Of a stretch of DNA of 45,236 nt, positions 33,398-42,032 are shown piece by piece (positions within the stretch are counted from its first letter, which is position 1; every line of letters begins with the position of its first letter). The DNA comes from Halobacteriovorax sp. (lineage in GTDB: Bacteria; Bdellovibrionota; Bacteriovoracia; Bacteriovoracales; Bacteriovoracaceae), in assembly GCA_002716825.1 (NCBI GenBank), contig PBCC01000003.1:1-45236 (forward strand). The letters are read 5' to 3'. Below the pieces are notes generated by a model. That model was not told the origin of the DNA. It was given only the letters and a program-made list of their open reading frames with translations, and did no database searches. The position numbers and the translations under genes are program-made.

Positions 33398-33834
33398 AGC
33401 TTAGTTCCCCATTGATTAAACTTTGCAACACGATCACTATGCCTACCGCCTTCAAATGAAGAACTCAGCCACGCACTAGTTATCTCTTTAAGTTCATCGA
33501 TACTATTTATACGTGCACCAAGACAAAGGACATTGGCATCATTGTGCTGACGTGACAGTTCAGCTTCTTTAGCCGATCGACATAAGGCCGCACGAATATC
33601 GCTAAAACGATTAGCGGCCATGGAAATGCCAATACCTGAGCCACATAGAAGAATGCCCAGGCATTTTTTGTTGTGAATTTCTTTAACCGCGATCTGTGCA
33701 AAATCAGGATAATCACAGCGTTCACTTGAATGTGTTCCCACGTCTAAAACATCATGGCCCAAAGCCTTAAGGAAGCTCTTAAGAGCTTCCTTTTCGTTAA
33801 AGGCGGCGTGATCACATCCAAGTACAAGCTGCAT
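33394..33834 (-). CDS. rpiB: Ribose-5-phosphate isomerase B
   Basis: A 146-residue RpiB/LacAB-family isomerase interconverting ribose 5-phosphate and ribulose 5-phosphate in the pentose phosphate route. LGCDHAAFNEKE (residues 5-16) is the phosphate-binding start, GTHSSERCDYPDFA (33-46) the substrate loop, and LLCGSGIGISMAANR (62-76) contains the catalytic-base Cys64. RQHNDANVLCLGAR near residue 98 completes the site. Length is normal. AGGAATTAA precedes the ATG; the gene starts 11 bases after the ahcY stop and overlaps the following membrane gene, so the three form one operon. The pairing with ahcY may relate to recycling the ribose/adenosine side of S-adenosylhomocysteine, but this is speculative. 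Confidence 0.93.
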   Translation of the reverse strand: MQLVLGCDHAAFNEKEALKSFLKALGHDVLDVGTHSSERCDYPDFAQIAVKEIHNKKCLGILLCGSGIGISMAANRFSDIRAALCRSAKEAELSRQHNDANVLCLGARINSIDELKEITSAWLSSSFEGGRHSDRVAKFNQWGTKL

Positions 33835-33845
33835 TTAATTCCTGC

Positions 33846-35141
33846 TTAGTAGCGGTAATGTTCTGGCTTGTATGGACCTTCAACAGGAACATCCAAGTAC
33901 TCAGCTTGAGTTGCTGTCAGTTGATCGCAACGAACACCAATTTTTGCAAGGTGAAGGCGAGCAACTTTTTCATCAAGGTGCTTAGGAAGCATGTACACTT
34001 TGTTTTCATACTTAGTGTAGTTGTCCCAAATTTCCATCTGAGCCATGACTTGGTTAGTGAATGAATTCGACATAACAAAGCTAGGGTGACCAGTGGCACA
34101 ACCAAGGTTTACAAGACGGCCTTGAGCAAGAAGGACGATTCTCTTACCAGACTTTGAAGTGTACTGATCCACTTGTGGCTTAATATTCATCGCTTCATAG
34201 TTTTGGTGAAGGTGTTTAATATTGATCTCGCTATCGAAGTGGCCAATATTACAAACGATCGCACCATCTTTCATATTATCAAGGTGAGTTGAATTGATAA
34301 CATCAACACAACCAGTAGTTGTTACGAAGATATCGCCAATTTTAGATGCTTCATTCATTGGCATGACTTCAAAACCTTCCATTGCTGCTTGAAGTGCACA
34401 AATTGGATCGATTTCAGTAACAACAACACGTCCACCAAGGCCTTTTAGTGAGGCAGCAGAGCCCTTACCTACGTCGCCGTAACCAGCAACAACACAAACC
34501 TTGCCAGCAATCATCACGTCAGTAGCGCGCTTGATGCCATCAACCAAAGACTCACGACAGCCGTAAAGGTTATCAAATTTTGATTTTGTTACAGAGTCAT
34601 TAACGTTGATCGCAGGCATTGTGAGAGTGCCCTTTTTAACTCTTTCGTAGAGACGGTGAACACCAGTAGTCGTCTCTTCAGAAAGACCACGGATATCTTT
34701 TGCCAGTTGTGGGAAACGATCTAGAACCATATTTGTTAGATCGCCGCCGTCATCAAGAATCATGTTGAGGTAAGAACCGTCGGCCCATTTAAGAGTCTGC
34801 TCAATACACCAGTCGAATTCTTCTTCCGTTAGTCCTTTCCAAGCAAATACAGGAATCCCTGCAGCGGCCATAGCAGCAGCAGCATGATCTTGCGTAGAGA
34901 AGATATTACATGAAGACCAACGAACTTCAGCTCCAAGCTCAACAAGAGTTTCCATAAGAACAGCTGTTTGAATTGTCATGTGAAGACAACCAGCAATCTT
35001 AGCGCCTTTAAGCGGCTTAGATTTACCAAACTCTTCGCGAAGGGCCATTAGGCCTGGCATTTCTGCTTCAGCGATATTGATTTCTTTGCGACCCCAATCG
35101 GCCAAAGCGATGTCAGCGACTTTATAGTCTGTAAAACTCAT
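33846..35141 (-). CDS. ahcY: Adenosylhomocysteinase (S-adenosylhomocysteine hydrolase)
   Basis: A 431-residue NAD-dependent enzyme that splits S-adenosylhomocysteine into adenosine and homocysteine. Visible parts are [16 protein letters not shown] (about 51-66), the [14 protein letters not shown] substrate region (about 77-90), [21 protein letters not shown] (about 174-194), the NAD motif [12 protein letters not shown] (about 213-224), and the C-terminal [13 protein letters not shown] and PYKPEHYRY ending typical of the family. The homocysteine produced can feed the cystathionine beta-synthase encoded at 2799. It starts the ahcY-rpiB-membrane gene operon; GGAGG lies just upstream of the ATG. 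I looked for an SAH riboswitch in the 120-base leader and did not find its conserved core. Confidence 0.96.
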   Translation of the reverse strand: MSFTDYKVADIALADWGRKEINIAEAEMPGLMALREEFGKSKPLKGAKIAGCLHMTIQTAVLMETLVELGAEVRWSSCNIFSTQDHAAAAMAAAGIPVFAWKGLTEEEFDWCIEQTLKWADGSYLNMILDDGGDLTNMVLDRFPQLAKDIRGLSEETTTGVHRLYERVKKGTLTMPAINVNDSVTKSKFDNLYGCRESLVDGIKRATDVMIAGKVCVVAGYGDVGKGSAASLKGLGGRVVVTEIDPICALQAAMEGFEVMPMNEASKIGDIFVTTTGCVDVINSTHLDNMKDGAIVCNIGHFDSEINIKHLHQNYEAMNIKPQVDQYTSKSGKRIVLLAQGRLVNLGCATGHPSFVMSNSFTNQVMAQMEIWDNYTKYENKVYMLPKHLDEKVARLHLAKIGVRCDQLTATQAEYLDVPVEGPYKPEHYRY

Positions 35142-35204
35142 AGATCCTCCAAAAGGCGTATTATTTGACGCAGTGTAACTAATCTTTATATGAAATTCGG
35201 TTGG

Positions 35205-35234
35205 ACTTTAGCACGGAGACTTACACAGGCTCAA
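35205..35234 (-). promoter_or_regulatory. Possible promoter of ahcY
   Basis: On the minus strand TTGAGC (35229-35234), an 18-base spacer and TAAAGT (35205-35210) form a moderate sigma70-like match, placing the transcript start about 60 bases before the ahcY ATG. Support is sequence match only. Confidence 0.35.
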
Positions 35235-35266
35235 GCATCAGGTGACTTTAACGCTGGACAAAATTG

Positions 35267-36235
35267 ATGAAATCCAGCACTTTACCCGCCATGGGTGACT
35301 ATACAAGACTAGATATTTCCAAGGCGCAAGAAATCTTGCGACTTTATCACGATAAAGACCTAGCTGAGCTCATTCCACTTTCACTTGGAATTTCAAATTC
35401 TAATTATAAAATCGTGCTTGCTGGTGGAGAGCAACTCTTATTAAAAGTCTCAAATGATAAAGATCATCTACAGCTTTTAGCTGAGCAATCAATTCTAAGT
35501 TTGCTGGCCGAACTTCGTTATCCCTACTCACTTCGCGCGCTCAATACAAAAAGTGGTGACACTGTTTATAACTATCAAGATTACTATGGTGTCATCTATC
35601 CCTTTATAGAAGGCATTCCACCTGGACCATCCGATGTCACTTGCGCAGAGATAGGTCGCGCCTTAGCCAAGCTTCACTCTTTAAATTTTGACTCCTCTAT
35701 TCACAGCGCTAGATCTCATGAAGATGTTGGCTTTGGTCCTTTTAAAATTAAAGAGTATGCAGCATCAAGTACCGCTCAAAAATATTTTGTCGACGCCTTT
35801 GAGCGCGTTTTCCCAGAGGGTGTTGATCATTTAGCCAGTACTGACCTCGCTACTGGGCTCATCCATGGTGATCTTTATTACGACAACACACTTTTCCAAA
35901 ATGAAAATATTGCAGCTGTCTTAGACTTTGAGCAGGCCGGGATTGGTGAGTTCATTCTCGATCTTGGAATCTCAATTTCTGGAACCTGCCTTGAAAAAGG
36001 CTTACTCCATCCAGGTCTTATTAAAAGCTATATTAGTGGCTATGAAGAAGTGAGACCTTTGCCTGAAAATGAAAAAAAACTACTAACCGATGGTATTTGT
36101 CTAGGCCTCTTTTCAATCGCTCTATGGCGCATCAAACGCTTCACTGAGGGCGGCCTCAATCCTGTCCTAAAAGATTCCTATAAAGATTTATTGAATAAGG
36201 CGATTGCCTACAAAGAAGAGAATCACTATGAATAA
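35267..36235 (+). CDS. Homoserine kinase type II-like phosphotransferase (APH fold)
   Basis: A protein-kinase-like fold phosphotransferase of about 322 residues. SLGISNSNYKI (about 41-51) is the glycine-loop equivalent, LLLKVSN the ATP lysine strand, GLIHGDLYYDNTLF (near residue 198) the catalytic HGDLxxxN loop, and VLDFEQAGIGEFILDLGI (about 218-235) the DFE-type magnesium motif. Best resemblance is ThrB-type II (homoserine kinase) and choline/ethanolamine kinase relatives; the substrate cannot be fixed from sequence and no other threonine-pathway gene is here. Start codons at 35264 (TTG), 35267 and 35291 (ATG) are possible. The stop overlaps the THUMP methyltransferase start. Confidence 0.75.
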   Translation: MKSSTLPAMGDYTRLDISKAQEILRLYHDKDLAELIPLSLGISNSNYKIVLAGGEQLLLKVSNDKDHLQLLAEQSILSLLAELRYPYSLRALNTKSGDTVYNYQDYYGVIYPFIEGIPPGPSDVTCAEIGRALAKLHSLNFDSSIHSARSHEDVGFGPFKIKEYAASSTAQKYFVDAFERVFPEGVDHLASTDLATGLIHGDLYYDNTLFQNENIAAVLDFEQAGIGEFILDLGISISGTCLEKGLLHPGLIKSYISGYEEVRPLPENEKKLLTDGICLGLFSIALWRIKRFTEGGLNPVLKDSYKDLLNKAIAYKEENHYE

Positions 36236-37433
36236 TTTTTTCGCCTCATGTCCACGTGGCATGGAAGCAGCTCTTTCTAAAGAACTTCACGAAGCAGGAT
36301 GTAGAGGATTAGTGCCCTACAGAGGTGGAGTTGATTTTGAGGCTGAAGACGAAGCTCTGTTTAAAGTTATTCTTGGTTCGAGGCTTGCCTCAAGAGTTTT
36401 CTTACGATTGGCCGAAAGACATGTTCAAGATGCCAAGCATCTTTATAAAAAGTTTTTAGATTTTGATTGGACTGAAGTTTTTGATGTTGAGCAGACTTTC
36501 AAGATCACAACTCTTTTTGATCTTGTCACCAAAGAAGCCTTTGGCAATGCCATGTACGTTTCGCAAAATCTAAAAGACGCCGTTGTTGATGTTTTTCGCG
36601 CGAAGTACAATGTACGTCCCGATGTCGACAAAGAAGACGCTGATGTCAGTATTTATCTTAGACTCGATCAAGGTGATCCCCGTGGTTATAGCGCCCAAAT
36701 CCTACTCGATTTAGTCGGAGCACCTCTTTCAAGAAGAGGATATCGAAGAAGCGTTGGTGAAGCACCACTTAAAGAGAATCTTGCAGCGGCAATTGTCGGA
36801 GCGACAGACTGGAACAACACAGAGACATTTATTGATGGCATGTGTGGTTCGGGTACCATGTTGATTGAAGCCATTATGAAGTCTGCCAATGTGTGCCCAC
36901 AGCTTTTACGTGTGAGTGAATATTTGGCCGGGCGCTCTCTTGCTTATGATTTCTTGGATCACGCTTGGTTTACTTCCCACGCTTCTAGAGAAGAAGCCTT
37001 TAATAAATTTGCTCAATCTGAAGTTGAGCGCTCACTTAAGGCCTTACAAAATATAGAAAAAGATAAATTCTACGGCTATGACATTGATGACCGCATGGTC
37101 GAAGTAACTCGTCAGGCCCTGGTTCGTCTTGGTATCCCTGATGGTCGTGTCCATCTCGAGTGTAAAAATGCAACGACCCTAACAGCGCCAACACCGACAG
37201 GAGTCCTAGTTTGCAATCCTCCTTACGGCGAGCGTATGGGTGATGTCGATCAACTTCGCGGTCTTTATCATGAGCTTGGGGAAAACTTTAAGGCAAACTT
37301 TAAGGGCTGGCGCGCTTTTGTTTTCACAGGAAATCTAGAGCTTAGAAAAAGTATCGCGCTTCAAACGTCGGCGCGCATTCCCTTCCAAAATGGAAAAATT
37401 GAATGTCGACTGCTTCGCTACGAACTTTTTTAG
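36228..37433 (+). CDS. THUMP-domain class I RNA methyltransferase (RlmL/RlmK N-terminal type)
   Basis: A 401-residue SAM-dependent enzyme. Residues 1-165 form a ferredoxin-like plus THUMP RNA-binding part, beginning FFASCPRGMEAALSKEL; PLSRRGYRRSVGEAPLKENLAAAI is the family linker; FIDGMCGSGTMLIEA (about 207-221) is the SAM motif I; FYGYDIDDRMVEV motif II; and LVCNPPYGERMGD (about 335-347) the NPPY catalytic motif for base-N methylation. It most likely makes m2G in 23S rRNA, like E. coli RlmL's first half; the second RlmK domain is absent. The start ATG 36228 is chosen because it sits at the conserved N-terminus and overlaps the previous stop (ATGAATAA). It converges with the next gene, with stops overlapping by four bases. 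Confidence 0.87.
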   Translation: MNNFFASCPRGMEAALSKELHEAGCRGLVPYRGGVDFEAEDEALFKVILGSRLASRVFLRLAERHVQDAKHLYKKFLDFDWTEVFDVEQTFKITTLFDLVTKEAFGNAMYVSQNLKDAVVDVFRAKYNVRPDVDKEDADVSIYLRLDQGDPRGYSAQILLDLVGAPLSRRGYRRSVGEAPLKENLAAAIVGATDWNNTETFIDGMCGSGTMLIEAIMKSANVCPQLLRVSEYLAGRSLAYDFLDHAWFTSHASREEAFNKFAQSEVERSLKALQNIEKDKFYGYDIDDRMVEVTRQALVRLGIPDGRVHLECKNATTLTAPTPTGVLVCNPPYGERMGDVDQLRGLYHELGENFKANFKGWRAFVFTGNLELRKSIALQTSARIPFQNGKIECRLLRYELF

Positions 37434-38254
37434 CCGCCCAAAAACTCTGTTAGCTTCATCGCGAAGCTTGGATTACTGAACTTCATCAGCGCTCCTGAGT
37501 TAGCGACCTTTTCCATATGTTTATTCGATTTACTGAAAAAGTAAGGCGAAACATCAGGATCTTTTAAAAAGAGCGTGTGCCCTTTAGTTGAAAATTTTCT
37601 AAGAACGAAGTCTGAATCGAGCAGACAGATTTCGCGAATCATAAAGTTTCGTCCGATATACATAATGATTGTATAGTCGCTCATCTCGACTAATGATTTT
37701 CTAAGCTTCACACCTTTAGGAGATGAGTGATCGGCCCAATGAACCTTAATCTCACAGCGCTTACCATCAAGAAAGAAGTCAAAGCCGCGTTGAGATGTCG
37801 ATTTAATCTGTTCTAATCCAAACACACATTTCGCATACCACTCACCCATCTGTACTGGAAGGTTTTTGCCATTGAGTAGTATCTGTTGCGAGCGCAAAAT
37901 GTCATACGACTTATGAACTTGTTCAATTGCGCCAAAGATTTCTTTATTGTGCGGGAGCTGAAAGAGAGTCACTTCTTTAGCAACTTTTCTAAGGAGTTTC
38001 TTAGAAAATTGTTTCTCGTACCAATCAGCGAACGTATCATCGCCAAATAGTTCAAGAGAATCCATGACGAATCCAGCTTTCAGTAAAGTCTTCGCATCCT
38101 TAAGGCCTTCTACTTTTTTGACTAGATAACTAAGGGGAGCAAATTCCCCTACAGCTTGCCCCTTAACGTGAAGCTTATCTTGATCGTAGTCTGTATTGCC
38201 ATGAGGGGTCTGCGAAAACTCCTTAATCACTCTATAGAGTGCTTCTAAGTCCAT
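37430..38254 (-). CDS. Probable PD-(D/E)XK-fold protein of unknown role
   Basis: Not recognised as a named family. In the 274-residue product the run GEWYAKCVFGLEQ (about 137-149), then GFDFFLDGKRCEIKVHW (about 157-173), fits the restriction-endonuclease-like core: helical Glu, Asp after a turn, and ExK on the next strand, followed by SDYTIIMYIGRNF. The N-terminal 130 residues are helical. The fold therefore suggests a nuclease or a DNA-binding relative, perhaps repair or restriction related, but no methyltransferase partner is adjacent. It lies 64 bases downstream of the acyl-CoA dehydrogenase gene on the same strand. Confidence in the fold is moderate; the gene itself is well supported by length and spacing. 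Confidence 0.6.
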   Translation of the reverse strand: MDLEALYRVIKEFSQTPHGNTDYDQDKLHVKGQAVGEFAPLSYLVKKVEGLKDAKTLLKAGFVMDSLELFGDDTFADWYEKQFSKKLLRKVAKEVTLFQLPHNKEIFGAIEQVHKSYDILRSQQILLNGKNLPVQMGEWYAKCVFGLEQIKSTSQRGFDFFLDGKRCEIKVHWADHSSPKGVKLRKSLVEMSDYTIIMYIGRNFMIREICLLDSDFVLRKFSTKGHTLFLKDPDVSPYFFSKSNKHMEKVANSGALMKFSNPSFAMKLTEFLGG

Positions 38255-38318
38255 TGTTGGGTATCCTAAATAATATCAATTCAAAAAATAATTCATTATC
38301 AGTTTAGCATCTAGCCCC

Positions 38319-40025
38319 TCAAACAGCCAATGAGGATAAATCTTCAAATTCCAGTATGCTCTGTGCGATACCCGCGTTCCTTGATAAGAATTGCTGACAG
38401 AAAACTTTAAAGTCGACCAGCTTGCTTTCATAATAGGCTTTGTCCTCACCAGATGCTCCAGAGAGTTTTGTCTGCGCAAGATTAGCTGCTTCGAGCAAGC
38501 GCCATGCGACGACAAGGTTTCCACAGTAAATAAGAAAGTCATGAGAGTGGTAAAGCACTGCATCGAACTTAGACTCTTTGGCCAAGCCTCCAAGGTTTTC
38601 TAGCATCTTATTTGCCTGCTTAAGGTTCTTAGCAATAACTGAACATTCCGCTTCAAAGTTTTTTGCTTCAGTTATTGATTTTTGAATCTTAGCGCCGACA
38701 GCCGTAAAAGACTTTGCTTTGTCTTTTAAGATTTTTCGCATGATAAAGTCAGCCGCTTGAATGGCATTGGTGCCCTCATAAATCGTTGCGATTTTTATAT
38801 CTCTGGCAAATTGTTCAATACCGTATTCGGTGCAATATCCATAACCACCGTGGACTTGAATAGCATCAACGGCAACATTAAATCCTTCTTCTGATTCATA
38901 GGCCTTGCAGATTGGAGTTAATAATGCGATTTCAGCTTCTAAACTTTCATCACTACTAGCATGATCTTGATCAAACAGATCACCAACGTATAGGTTAAGT
39001 GCACGCATCCCTCTTGAGACTGAGCGCATTTTCAGAAGCAGCCTTTTGACGTCGGGAAGATCAATGATCTCTTTTCCAAACTGCGAACGCTCACGGGCAT
39101 ACTGCTCAGTTAAAAGGTACGCAAGATTAGCCTGAGACTCTCCTTGAAGACCACATAGGAGTCTCGCCTCATTCATCATAATAAACATATTGGGCATGCC
39201 CTCAAACTCAGCACCGATCATTGTGCCAAGACACTCGCCCTCACCACCAAAAGTCATTTCACAAGTGGCCGAACCGTGAATGCCCATCTTCTCTTCGATT
39301 TTGGTACACTTCACATTATTATTTTTCCCAGCTTCGTCGAGTTTTGCGACAACAAAGAGTGACAAGCCCTTTGTACCTTCAGGGGCACCAGGCGTTCTAG
39401 CTAAAACCAAGTGAATGATATTTTCGTATAGATCATTATCACCAGAGGAAATGAAAATTTTCACACCCTTGATCGCATAGGTTCCATCACCCTTTGGAGT
39501 GGCCGTCGTATTGGCCGCACCAACATCACTACCGGCACCGGGTTCGGTTAGACACATAGTACCGCCCCATTTACCCGTCATCATATTGGGAATGATCGTT
39601 GCCTTTTGATCATCACTGCCAATTTTACGAACAACATTCATGGCCGCTTTTGTTAATCCGTAATACATAGAGAAGGCGACGTTGGCGCCGTTAATCATTG
39701 AAGTACATGCAAGGCTGACTGATTCTGGACATGGCATGCCGCCAATATCTTCGGGGAAGCCAAGTCCATACCAACCATTTTCATAAAAAGATTTATTAGC
39801 TTGGTGATACGACTTTGGAACTTTGACTCCAGAGTCTGTTAACGAAACACCCTCCTCATCTCCAATTTGTCGTGTGGGATAAACTTCATTTTCTACAAAC
39901 TTATCAAATTGGGAAATAATCTCTTTAAGATCATTCGCTTCATATCCTTCGATATGTCGATCAGATTTAAGTAAATCAAAAAGTGTGAAATTGATGTCTT
40001 GTAGATCAGTTCTATACTTGGCCAT
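38319..40025 (-). CDS. Acyl-CoA dehydrogenase (with C-terminal extension)
   Basis: A 568-residue flavoprotein of the larger acyl-CoA dehydrogenase type (usual short-chain members about 380), like those with an added C-terminal domain (DmdC-type). Visible are MCLTEPGAGSDVGA (about 156-169, FAD/substrate loop), KIFISSGDNDL, GIHGSATCEMTFG with the following ECLGT, QFGKEIIDLPDVKRLLLKMRS (about 318-338), and QVHGGYGYCTEYGIEQFARDIKIATIYEGTNAIQ (about 397-430), which holds the second FAD motif and the catalytic-base Glu region (YEGT). It oxidises an acyl-CoA to the enoyl-CoA in beta-oxidation or a related pathway. GGGGAGCAAA precedes the ATG. Substrate length is unknown. Confidence 0.92.
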   Translation of the reverse strand: MAKYRTDLQDINFTLFDLLKSDRHIEGYEANDLKEIISQFDKFVENEVYPTRQIGDEEGVSLTDSGVKVPKSYHQANKSFYENGWYGLGFPEDIGGMPCPESVSLACTSMINGANVAFSMYYGLTKAAMNVVRKIGSDDQKATIIPNMMTGKWGGTMCLTEPGAGSDVGAANTTATPKGDGTYAIKGVKIFISSGDNDLYENIIHLVLARTPGAPEGTKGLSLFVVAKLDEAGKNNNVKCTKIEEKMGIHGSATCEMTFGGEGECLGTMIGAEFEGMPNMFIMMNEARLLCGLQGESQANLAYLLTEQYARERSQFGKEIIDLPDVKRLLLKMRSVSRGMRALNLYVGDLFDQDHASSDESLEAEIALLTPICKAYESEEGFNVAVDAIQVHGGYGYCTEYGIEQFARDIKIATIYEGTNAIQAADFIMRKILKDKAKSFTAVGAKIQKSITEAKNFEAECSVIAKNLKQANKMLENLGGLAKESKFDAVLYHSHDFLIYCGNLVVAWRLLEAANLAQTKLSGASGEDKAYYESKLVDFKVFCQQFLSRNAGIAQSILEFEDLSSLAV

Positions 40026-40057
40026 TTTGCTCCCCTTACCATTTAAATGCAGGGAAA

Positions 40058-40066
40058 TTCTATCAC
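40058..40066 (-). promoter_or_regulatory. Possible extended -10 promoter of the acyl-CoA dehydrogenase gene
   Basis: On the minus strand this reads TGATAGAAT: an extended -10 (TG-N) with TAGAAT. It lies about 33 bases before the ATG at 40025. No clear -35 is seen. Weak to moderate support. Confidence 0.35.
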
Positions 40067-40111
40067 GGTATTGGAATTTGGAGCATGACGGGTGAAGTTA
40101 AAAATAAAAAA

Positions 40112-40131
40112 ACCCTCCACTTTGGGAGGGT
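40112..40131 (-). terminator. Rho-independent terminator of the lipoprotein gene
   Basis: Seven-base arms ACCCTCC (40112-40118) and GGAGGGT (40125-40131) with a 6-base loop. On the minus strand the stem is followed by seven Ts and further T-rich sequence, a textbook intrinsic terminator 25 bases after the lipoprotein stop. Confidence 0.88.
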
Positions 40132-40156
40132 CTTCTTATTTATTTTTTGTGAACTC

Positions 40157-40732
40157 TTAGAAATATTGTGGATTGGCCATCATTTCATAACCCTGACCTA
40201 CACAGCCTTGTGAATTAGCGTCTTGCTGACCTTTCTTCTTTGATACCGGGTTGGCAACAAGTGGAAGGGCTAAGTCAATCACATAATCAAAGTTAGCGTG
40301 ACGAATCATATACCTAGTCGCACTAATTCTAGCTACGTTTTGCGGGCTATTAACAATCTGTACAATACCGGCATGAATGGCTGAGGCTGTTGTTCCAAGC
40401 TCATGCGTATAAGTACCATTGGCGTAGATACGATCTTTATAGCCGTCTTGTGAAATTGCACAATAATAGAGACCGATAAAGTTTTTCTTCCAAGTATAAG
40501 AAAGATCAACACCGTCATATCGAACAAATTGAGATGGTAGACTTAAGAAGGCGCCATTAGCGACTTGTTGTCTAAATTCATCATAAGAATTTGTTGAAAC
40601 TGGCTGAGATACGCCGTCATTAATGAAGGCATTTGTGCCTACGCCGTTTGCTGCTTTATTATCTTTACCACAAGCAACGACACCAGCGGCAAATAAGCCA
40701 ATCAGTACGAATTTTAACCAAGATGCTTTCAT
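40157..40732 (-). CDS. Lipoprotein of unknown function
   Basis: Not recognised. The 191-residue product has a lipoprotein signal KFVLIGLFAAGVVAC with lipobox VVAC, Cys21 as lipid site and GKDN following, consistent with outer-membrane sorting. The mature part includes a Gly/Asn-rich leader, one internal Cys (YYCAISQDGY) and a C-terminal Cys (SQGCVGQGYEM) that may pair. GGAGGAAAT precedes the ATG and a strong terminator follows the stop, so it is a monocistronic, possibly abundant transcript. The region 115-155 bases upstream holds clustered TTTAGAC half-sites. Function unknown. Confidence 0.78.
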   Translation of the reverse strand: MKASWLKFVLIGLFAAGVVACGKDNKAANGVGTNAFINDGVSQPVSTNSYDEFRQQVANGAFLSLPSQFVRYDGVDLSYTWKKNFIGLYYCAISQDGYKDRIYANGTYTHELGTTASAIHAGIVQIVNSPQNVARISATRYMIRHANFDYVIDLALPLVANPVSKKKGQQDANSQGCVGQGYEMMANPQYF

Positions 40733-40847
40733 ATTTCCTCCACCCTTTCGGGATACCTATTCAAAACTAATCAATAAGATTCAATGAATAGATATACAAA
40801 GAGTGTGCCAAGGTGGAGGAATCAATTCTCAGTAGTTTAGGTGGAGT

Positions 40848-40886
40848 GTTTAGACTCTAGACAATACGGCCGTCTAAACTTTAGAC
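40848..40886. repeat. Cluster of TTTAGAC/GTCTAAA half-sites upstream of the lipoprotein gene
   Basis: GTTTAGAC (40848-40855), TCTAGAC (40856-40862), GTCTAAAC (40872-40879) and TTTAGAC (40880-40886) lie within 39 bases; the last two form a perfect palindrome GTCTAAACTTTAGAC (40872-40886). Such arrays usually bind a dimeric regulator. The site lies between the FecR gene terminator and the lipoprotein gene promoter region. Confidence 0.5.
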
Positions 40887-40892
40887 AAAAAA

Positions 40893-40912
40893 AGCCCCTC
40901 AAGAGAGGGGCT
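40893..40912. terminator. Bidirectional intrinsic terminator after the FecR-domain gene
   Basis: Perfect 8-base arms AGCCCCTC (40893-40900) and GAGGGGCT (40905-40912) around loop AAGA. On the minus strand seven Ts follow, seven bases after the FecR gene stop; on the plus strand a shorter T-run follows. Confidence 0.9.
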
Positions 40913-40918
40913 GTATTT

Positions 40919-41956
40919 TTAAGGAGCCAGCTCTAGGTTAGGTATTGGGACAAGGTTTGGAGCAGTTGGGGGAACTATACTGGGATTAAATGGTGGTGAA
41001 TCATTAGTCGTTCCCCCACTAGTCGTTTTTGTACCAGTATCCGTCTGAGCTTTTCTTTTCGCTTCGTACTCTTCTTTTTCAGTCATAGTACTCGCCATTA
41101 CTCTCTTTCTAATCATCTCGCGGCGATTTCGGTTCATCTTTTTTGACAGTTTATCTCTAAGCTCTGATTTATCTTCGCTTATGCTCTTTAATTTAGACGA
41201 TTGATCTAGAGAAGCCGGTCCTCTACTGTTTTCAATCAAGCTACCAAACTTCTTATTGCGTGCCTCTCGATCACCAAACTTAATTCTGGCATCATGAAGA
41301 AAAATGGCACCATCGCTATCAATTGTGTTCTTTCTAACGGCATCAAAAACCTTTCTAGAAAGGTTCTTCAAATGCTCGCGTCTGGCCGAAGCCGGAGCTC
41401 TTCCCGTGACGTTTTTTCCGAGACCATCCAGAAGTTGACCAGGGTTAAGCATTATCTTGCCACCAATGGCAGCAGCAGCAACTTCAAGTTTGCCGCGAAT
41501 CAAGGCAATATCTGTCTTAAACTGCCCTCCATCGTCTTTATACACATCTGTCAAAATCTCTGTGCCACGAATACCCATGGAAGCAGTCGGTGTCTTAATG
41601 GTCAGAGTTTTTTCCGGTGACTTGTGAACAAACCAACTTCTTAGCTGTCCTTTGGCCAAGTTATAAACTGCCGTCCTTTCGTTTTTATTTTTGAAATCAA
41701 AATTCTCGAGTGCGAACTCAGAGTTTGGACCAACCTGAAAGACGGAATCATCCTTCATCAGTAATTTCACATAACTTGCACTACCGGTTTGAATCTTATC
41801 GCCAATTGATAGTTCATAAAGTTGCTTTCCTTCATGGACTTCTCCGGCTTGATCAATAATTGAAACAGAGCCTTTGGCGATGACGATCTTGCCAATTTCG
41901 GCTGCAAGCGCACCCAAACTTGAAAAAATACAAAATAGAGCGACTATCGATTTCAT
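40919..41956 (-). CDS. Exported FecR-domain protein
   Basis: A 345-residue periplasmic or surface protein. The signal peptide is SIVALFCIFSSLGALA with cleavage before AEIG. Residues 22-175 form a FecR-like domain: GKIVIAKGSVSIIDQAGEV, LSIGDKIQTGSASYVKLLMKDDSVFQVGPNSEF (read in pieces), then KTPTASMGIRGTEILTDV (about 120-137), the hallmark of stand-alone FecR proteins in deltaproteobacteria-like organisms, which are not sigma regulators. The C-terminal part is basic and helical, then Thr/Pro-rich (PSIVPPTAPNLVPIP). It is divergent from a TPR/beta-barrel gene and has a FliA-like promoter. GGGGA lies before the ATG. A bacterial-surface partner of the barrel protein is possible. Confidence 0.82.
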   Translation of the reverse strand: MKSIVALFCIFSSLGALAAEIGKIVIAKGSVSIIDQAGEVHEGKQLYELSIGDKIQTGSASYVKLLMKDDSVFQVGPNSEFALENFDFKNKNERTAVYNLAKGQLRSWFVHKSPEKTLTIKTPTASMGIRGTEILTDVYKDDGGQFKTDIALIRGKLEVAAAAIGGKIMLNPGQLLDGLGKNVTGRAPASARREHLKNLSRKVFDAVRKNTIDSDGAIFLHDARIKFGDREARNKKFGSLIENSRGPASLDQSSKLKSISEDKSELRDKLSKKMNRNRREMIRKRVMASTMTEKEEYEAKRKAQTDTGTKTTSGGTTNDSPPFNPSIVPPTAPNLVPIPNLELAP

Positions 41957-42032
41957 GGTTTCCCCACTTCAGTTCTCGAATCATTTACTCAAGTTTAACC
42001 GAGCTTTCTAAGCATCACGTGAGTTTGAGTAC

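Noticed and set aside
35142-35266. Possible SAH riboswitch before ahcY
   Set aside because: I read the leader on the minus strand and did not find the conserved SAH-riboswitch core; only a promoter-like pair and a good Shine-Dalgarno site are present.
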